Part shown: in pieces, positions 62,061-64,000 of the stretch | Position numbering within the stretch: position 1 is the first letter of the stretch | Layout of the letters: every line of letters begins with the position of its first letter | Position numbers and translations under genes: made by a program | From: an uncultured Pelagibacteraceae bacterium | Lineage (GTDB): Bacteria > Pseudomonadota > Alphaproteobacteria > Pelagibacterales > Pelagibacteraceae | Assembly (NCBI GenBank): GCA_902618695.1 | Contig: CACNCB010000002.1 | Coordinates: 40,644-104,643 of the forward strand | Reading direction: 5' to 3' | DNA length: 64,000 bases | Notes under the pieces: generated by a model | Database searches by the model: none | Told to the model about the DNA's origin: nothing | Seen by the model: only the letters and a program-made list of their open reading frames with translations

Positions 62061-62960
62061 ATGAACGTAAAAAAAAAATTCAAAGGTCTATCTGACAAAG
62101 CTGTAGGTTGGCTTTTTATTGGACCAACTGTACTTCTGCTACTGGCCATAAATATTTATCCATTGGTCTATGCAATCAAAATGTCTTTTACAAATTTTTA
62201 CGCAAACAAAATTGGAAGAGAGCCTCAATTTGTTGGTTTAAAAAATTATATTAAAGTTCTTAACAAAGAAGCCATATGGGAAAAAATGCAAGTTACAGCA
62301 AGCTTTATGTTTTGGACTTTGTTACTTCAAGCAATTATAGGTTTGGGTTTAGCTTTGCTACTAAACAGGAAATTTAAAGGTAATGAACTACTAACCACAT
62401 TAATTGTTTTACCCATGATGTTATCACCTGCAGTTGTAGGGGTGTTTTGGACTTATCTTTATAACCCTCAAGTAGGTCTATTTAATTACGTAGTTAATTT
62501 TTTCTATGATTTAGGAAGCTTTGATATGATTGGTTCAAGTACACTTGCACCATGGGCTATTGTCATTGTTGATACATGGATGTGGACACCATTTACAATG
62601 TTAATTTGCTTAGCAGGTCTAAGATCTGTTCCAAATTATTTATATGAAGCTGCAGAGGTTGATAGGGCAAGTAAATGGCAGCAATTTATATATATTACTT
62701 TGCCTTCCGTTTTACCATTTTTATTACTAGCTCTACTTTTTAGAGGGATTGAGAATTTCAAAATGTTTGACATGGTTGTTGAGCTCACCTCTGGTGGTCC
62801 CGGCTCTGCTACAGAACTTGCATCAATTAACTTAAAAAGAGAAGCATTTGAAAAATGGAAAACAGGATACAGCTCAGCATTTGCTGTTATTCTTTTTGTT
62901 ACCATATTTGGTTTCGGAAATGTCTACGTAAAAGTAATGAACAAAATAAAGGAACGCTGA
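62061..62960 (+). CDS. Sugar ABC permease, MalF type
   Basis: 299 residues, six hydrophobic segments. GWLFIGPTVLLLLAINIYPLVYAI first helix, EAA loop NYLYEAAEVDRASKWQQFIY near 193-212 and MFDMVVELTSGGPGSATELA near the C-terminus are classical. Its TGA stop overlaps the next permease's ATG (TGATG). Confidence 0.93.
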   Translation: MNVKKKFKGLSDKAVGWLFIGPTVLLLLAINIYPLVYAIKMSFTNFYANKIGREPQFVGLKNYIKVLNKEAIWEKMQVTASFMFWTLLLQAIIGLGLALLLNRKFKGNELLTTLIVLPMMLSPAVVGVFWTYLYNPQVGLFNYVVNFFYDLGSFDMIGSSTLAPWAIVIVDTWMWTPFTMLICLAGLRSVPNYLYEAAEVDRASKWQQFIYITLPSVLPFLLLALLFRGIENFKMFDMVVELTSGGPGSATELASINLKREAFEKWKTGYSSAFAVILFVTIFGFGNVYVKVMNKIKER

Positions 62961-63904
62961 TGGATACTTCTAGATCATATTTGGAACCTTCGTCTTTTTC
63001 AAAAAAAATGGCTGCTGCTATTATCATAGTTTACGCTGTAATTACTTTGATACCAATATCTTGGATGGTAATGACAAGTTTTAAAAATGTTGATAGTGCT
63101 ATTTCATATCCACCCGAAGTTTTGTTTGAACCATCACTAGAGGGATATGTCAATTTATTTACTAATAGGTCAAGACAATCACAAGAATATCTTGATTCAT
63201 TACCTCCACCAGATAATTGGTATGAGGAACTAGTTAGAAGCAGAGAGATGGTTATAACAGGACCATCTAAATTTTTAGGTAGATACTCAAATTCTATGAT
63301 AATTGGATTTGGTTCGACTTTTGCATCTGTATTTTTAGGAGCATTGGCTGCATATGCGTTTTCAAGGTTTAGGGTTCCTTTAAAAGATGATTTATTATTT
63401 TTTATTCTTTCCACCAGGATGTTTCCCCCAATAGCAGTGGCCGTTCCTATATTTATTATGTATAGAAAATTAGGTCTTGGGGATACTCACCTTGGAATGA
63501 TCATATTGTATACCGTAGTAAACTTAAGTTTAGCAGTATGGTTATTGAAAGGATTTATGGATGAAATTCCTAAAGAATATGAAGAAGCAGCTATGATTGA
63601 TGGATATTCTAGACTTCAGGCTTTCTTTAAAGTTGTTCTTCCACAAGCAATGACTGGTATAGCCGCAACTGCAATCTTTTGTATGATTTTTTCATGGAAT
63701 GAATACGCTTTTGCTGTTTTGCTAACTCAATTCAATGCACAAACAGCTCCACCATTTATTCCTACAATCATTGGTGAAGGTGGTCTTGATTGGCCAGCAA
63801 TTGGGGCAGGAACAACTTTATTTTTACTACCAGTAATGATTTTTACAATAATTTTAAGAAAACATCTTTTAAGAGGTATTACCTTTGGAGCAGTAAGAAA
63901 ATAA
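62960..63904 (+). CDS. Sugar ABC permease, MalG type
   Basis: 314 residues from ATG at 62960. Longer frames upstream would lie inside the previous gene, and TGATG coupling with GGAACG upstream supports this start. EAA loop PKEYEEAAMIDGYSRLQAFF near residues 210-230, six hydrophobic segments, final LLRGITFGAVRK. A periplasmic loop of about 60 residues (50-110) is longer than usual. Stop overlaps the next gene's ATG. Confidence 0.93.
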   Translation: MDTSRSYLEPSSFSKKMAAAIIIVYAVITLIPISWMVMTSFKNVDSAISYPPEVLFEPSLEGYVNLFTNRSRQSQEYLDSLPPPDNWYEELVRSREMVITGPSKFLGRYSNSMIIGFGSTFASVFLGALAAYAFSRFRVPLKDDLLFFILSTRMFPPIAVAVPIFIMYRKLGLGDTHLGMIILYTVVNLSLAVWLLKGFMDEIPKEYEEAAMIDGYSRLQAFFKVVLPQAMTGIAATAIFCMIFSWNEYAFAVLLTQFNAQTAPPFIPTIIGEGGLDWPAIGAGTTLFLLPVMIFTIILRKHLLRGITFGAVRK

Positions 63905-64000
63905 TGCAAGAAGAAAAGTCATTAATGAGAAAAATTTTTAGAAGAGTTTACTGGGAAAACTTATCGACGATATTAATTTTAATTGGAGTTTTCATGTTAT
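63904..64000 (+). CDS. Start of a small membrane protein (cut by window edge)
   Basis: ATG at 63904 within TAATG. The visible 32 residues begin MQEEKSLMRKIFRRVYWENL and then run into a hydrophobic helix (STILILIGVFML). Many MalFG-type importer operons carry a small membrane protein here; identity cannot be judged. The importer's ATPase gene is not yet seen and may follow. Confidence 0.6.
   Translation, partial: MQEEKSLMRKIFRRVYWENLSTILILIGVFML

Noticed and set aside
62855..62959. 35-codon upstream extension of the last permease
   Set aside because: It overlaps the preceding permease in another frame; the TGATG junction at 62958-62962 gives a better start.
1..64000. tRNA, rRNA, CRISPR, insertion sequence or prophage
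   Set aside because: I looked for T-loop consensus, regular spaced repeats, transposase/integrase motifs and phage structural genes and saw none; eyes-only scan, so a divergent tRNA could be missed.

Overview
The window looks like chromosome from a marine SAR11-type alphaproteobacterium (Pelagibacterales or a close relative). It is very AT-rich with long A/T homopolymers. Genes are nearly back to back, and convergent genes repeatedly share stop codons. The marker set also fits: an aprM-aprB-aprA dissimilatory-type APS reductase cluster, a TPP-riboswitch-controlled sodium symporter of the ThiV type, TauE/SafE, AmtB, SOUL, ABA4-like and DUF3553 proteins. No tRNA, rRNA, CRISPR array, insertion sequence or phage module was seen, and no gene-free gap exceeds about 200 bp.

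Region 1 (1-29.6 kb) is mostly housekeeping. It holds APS reductase (aprMBA, aprA cut by the window edge), a HIT protein, p-aminobenzoate synthesis (pabB-pabA-pabC) with an MFS transporter and a cystathionine beta-lyase upstream, mnmA, a DUF3553 protein, cysQ, recX, an ABA4-like protein, a DsbA-fold isomerase, rhodanese, glycosyltransferase-like protein, peroxiredoxin, amtB, HU, rseP, an SRAP protein, a GDSL esterase divergent from a YbbA/YbbP-type ABC pair, a decayed beta-carbonic anhydrase gene, SOUL, TauE, a drug/lipid-type ABC-2 exporter and thiV.

Region 2 (29.7-64 kb) is a long block for uptake and breakdown of sugars, polyols and organic acids, unusually rich for a streamlined genome. 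It carries four binding-protein-dependent transporters: a GtsABC/MalK-type glucose importer with galM, SDR, Gfo/Idh and ROK kinase; a TctABC tricarboxylate-type transporter; a ribose/inositol-type ABC importer in an operon with iolD, Gfo/Idh and 2-hydroxyacid dehydrogenases, a PfkB kinase and a FucU-like mutarotase; and a second MalEFG-type importer next to a TIM-barrel isomerase and another Gfo/Idh enzyme. An aldehyde dehydrogenase plus HpcH/HpaI aldolase could finish off 2-keto-3-deoxy acids.

The least explained part is 53.2-58.4 kb. A PanB-like protein that lacks the usual metal ligands, a winged-helix regulator and a DUF1907 (C11orf54-like) metalloprotein form one operon. It is divergent from a ketopantoate-reductase-like enzyme and two consecutive non-haem iron dioxygenase-like genes. 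This is the best candidate for an undescribed pathway.

Regulatory structure is visible. There is a TPP riboswitch at the thiV start, a hairpin over the amtB ribosome-binding site, and strong terminators placed just after each of the four binding-protein genes (one lying inside the tctB reading frame). These probably make binding protein in excess over membrane subunits.
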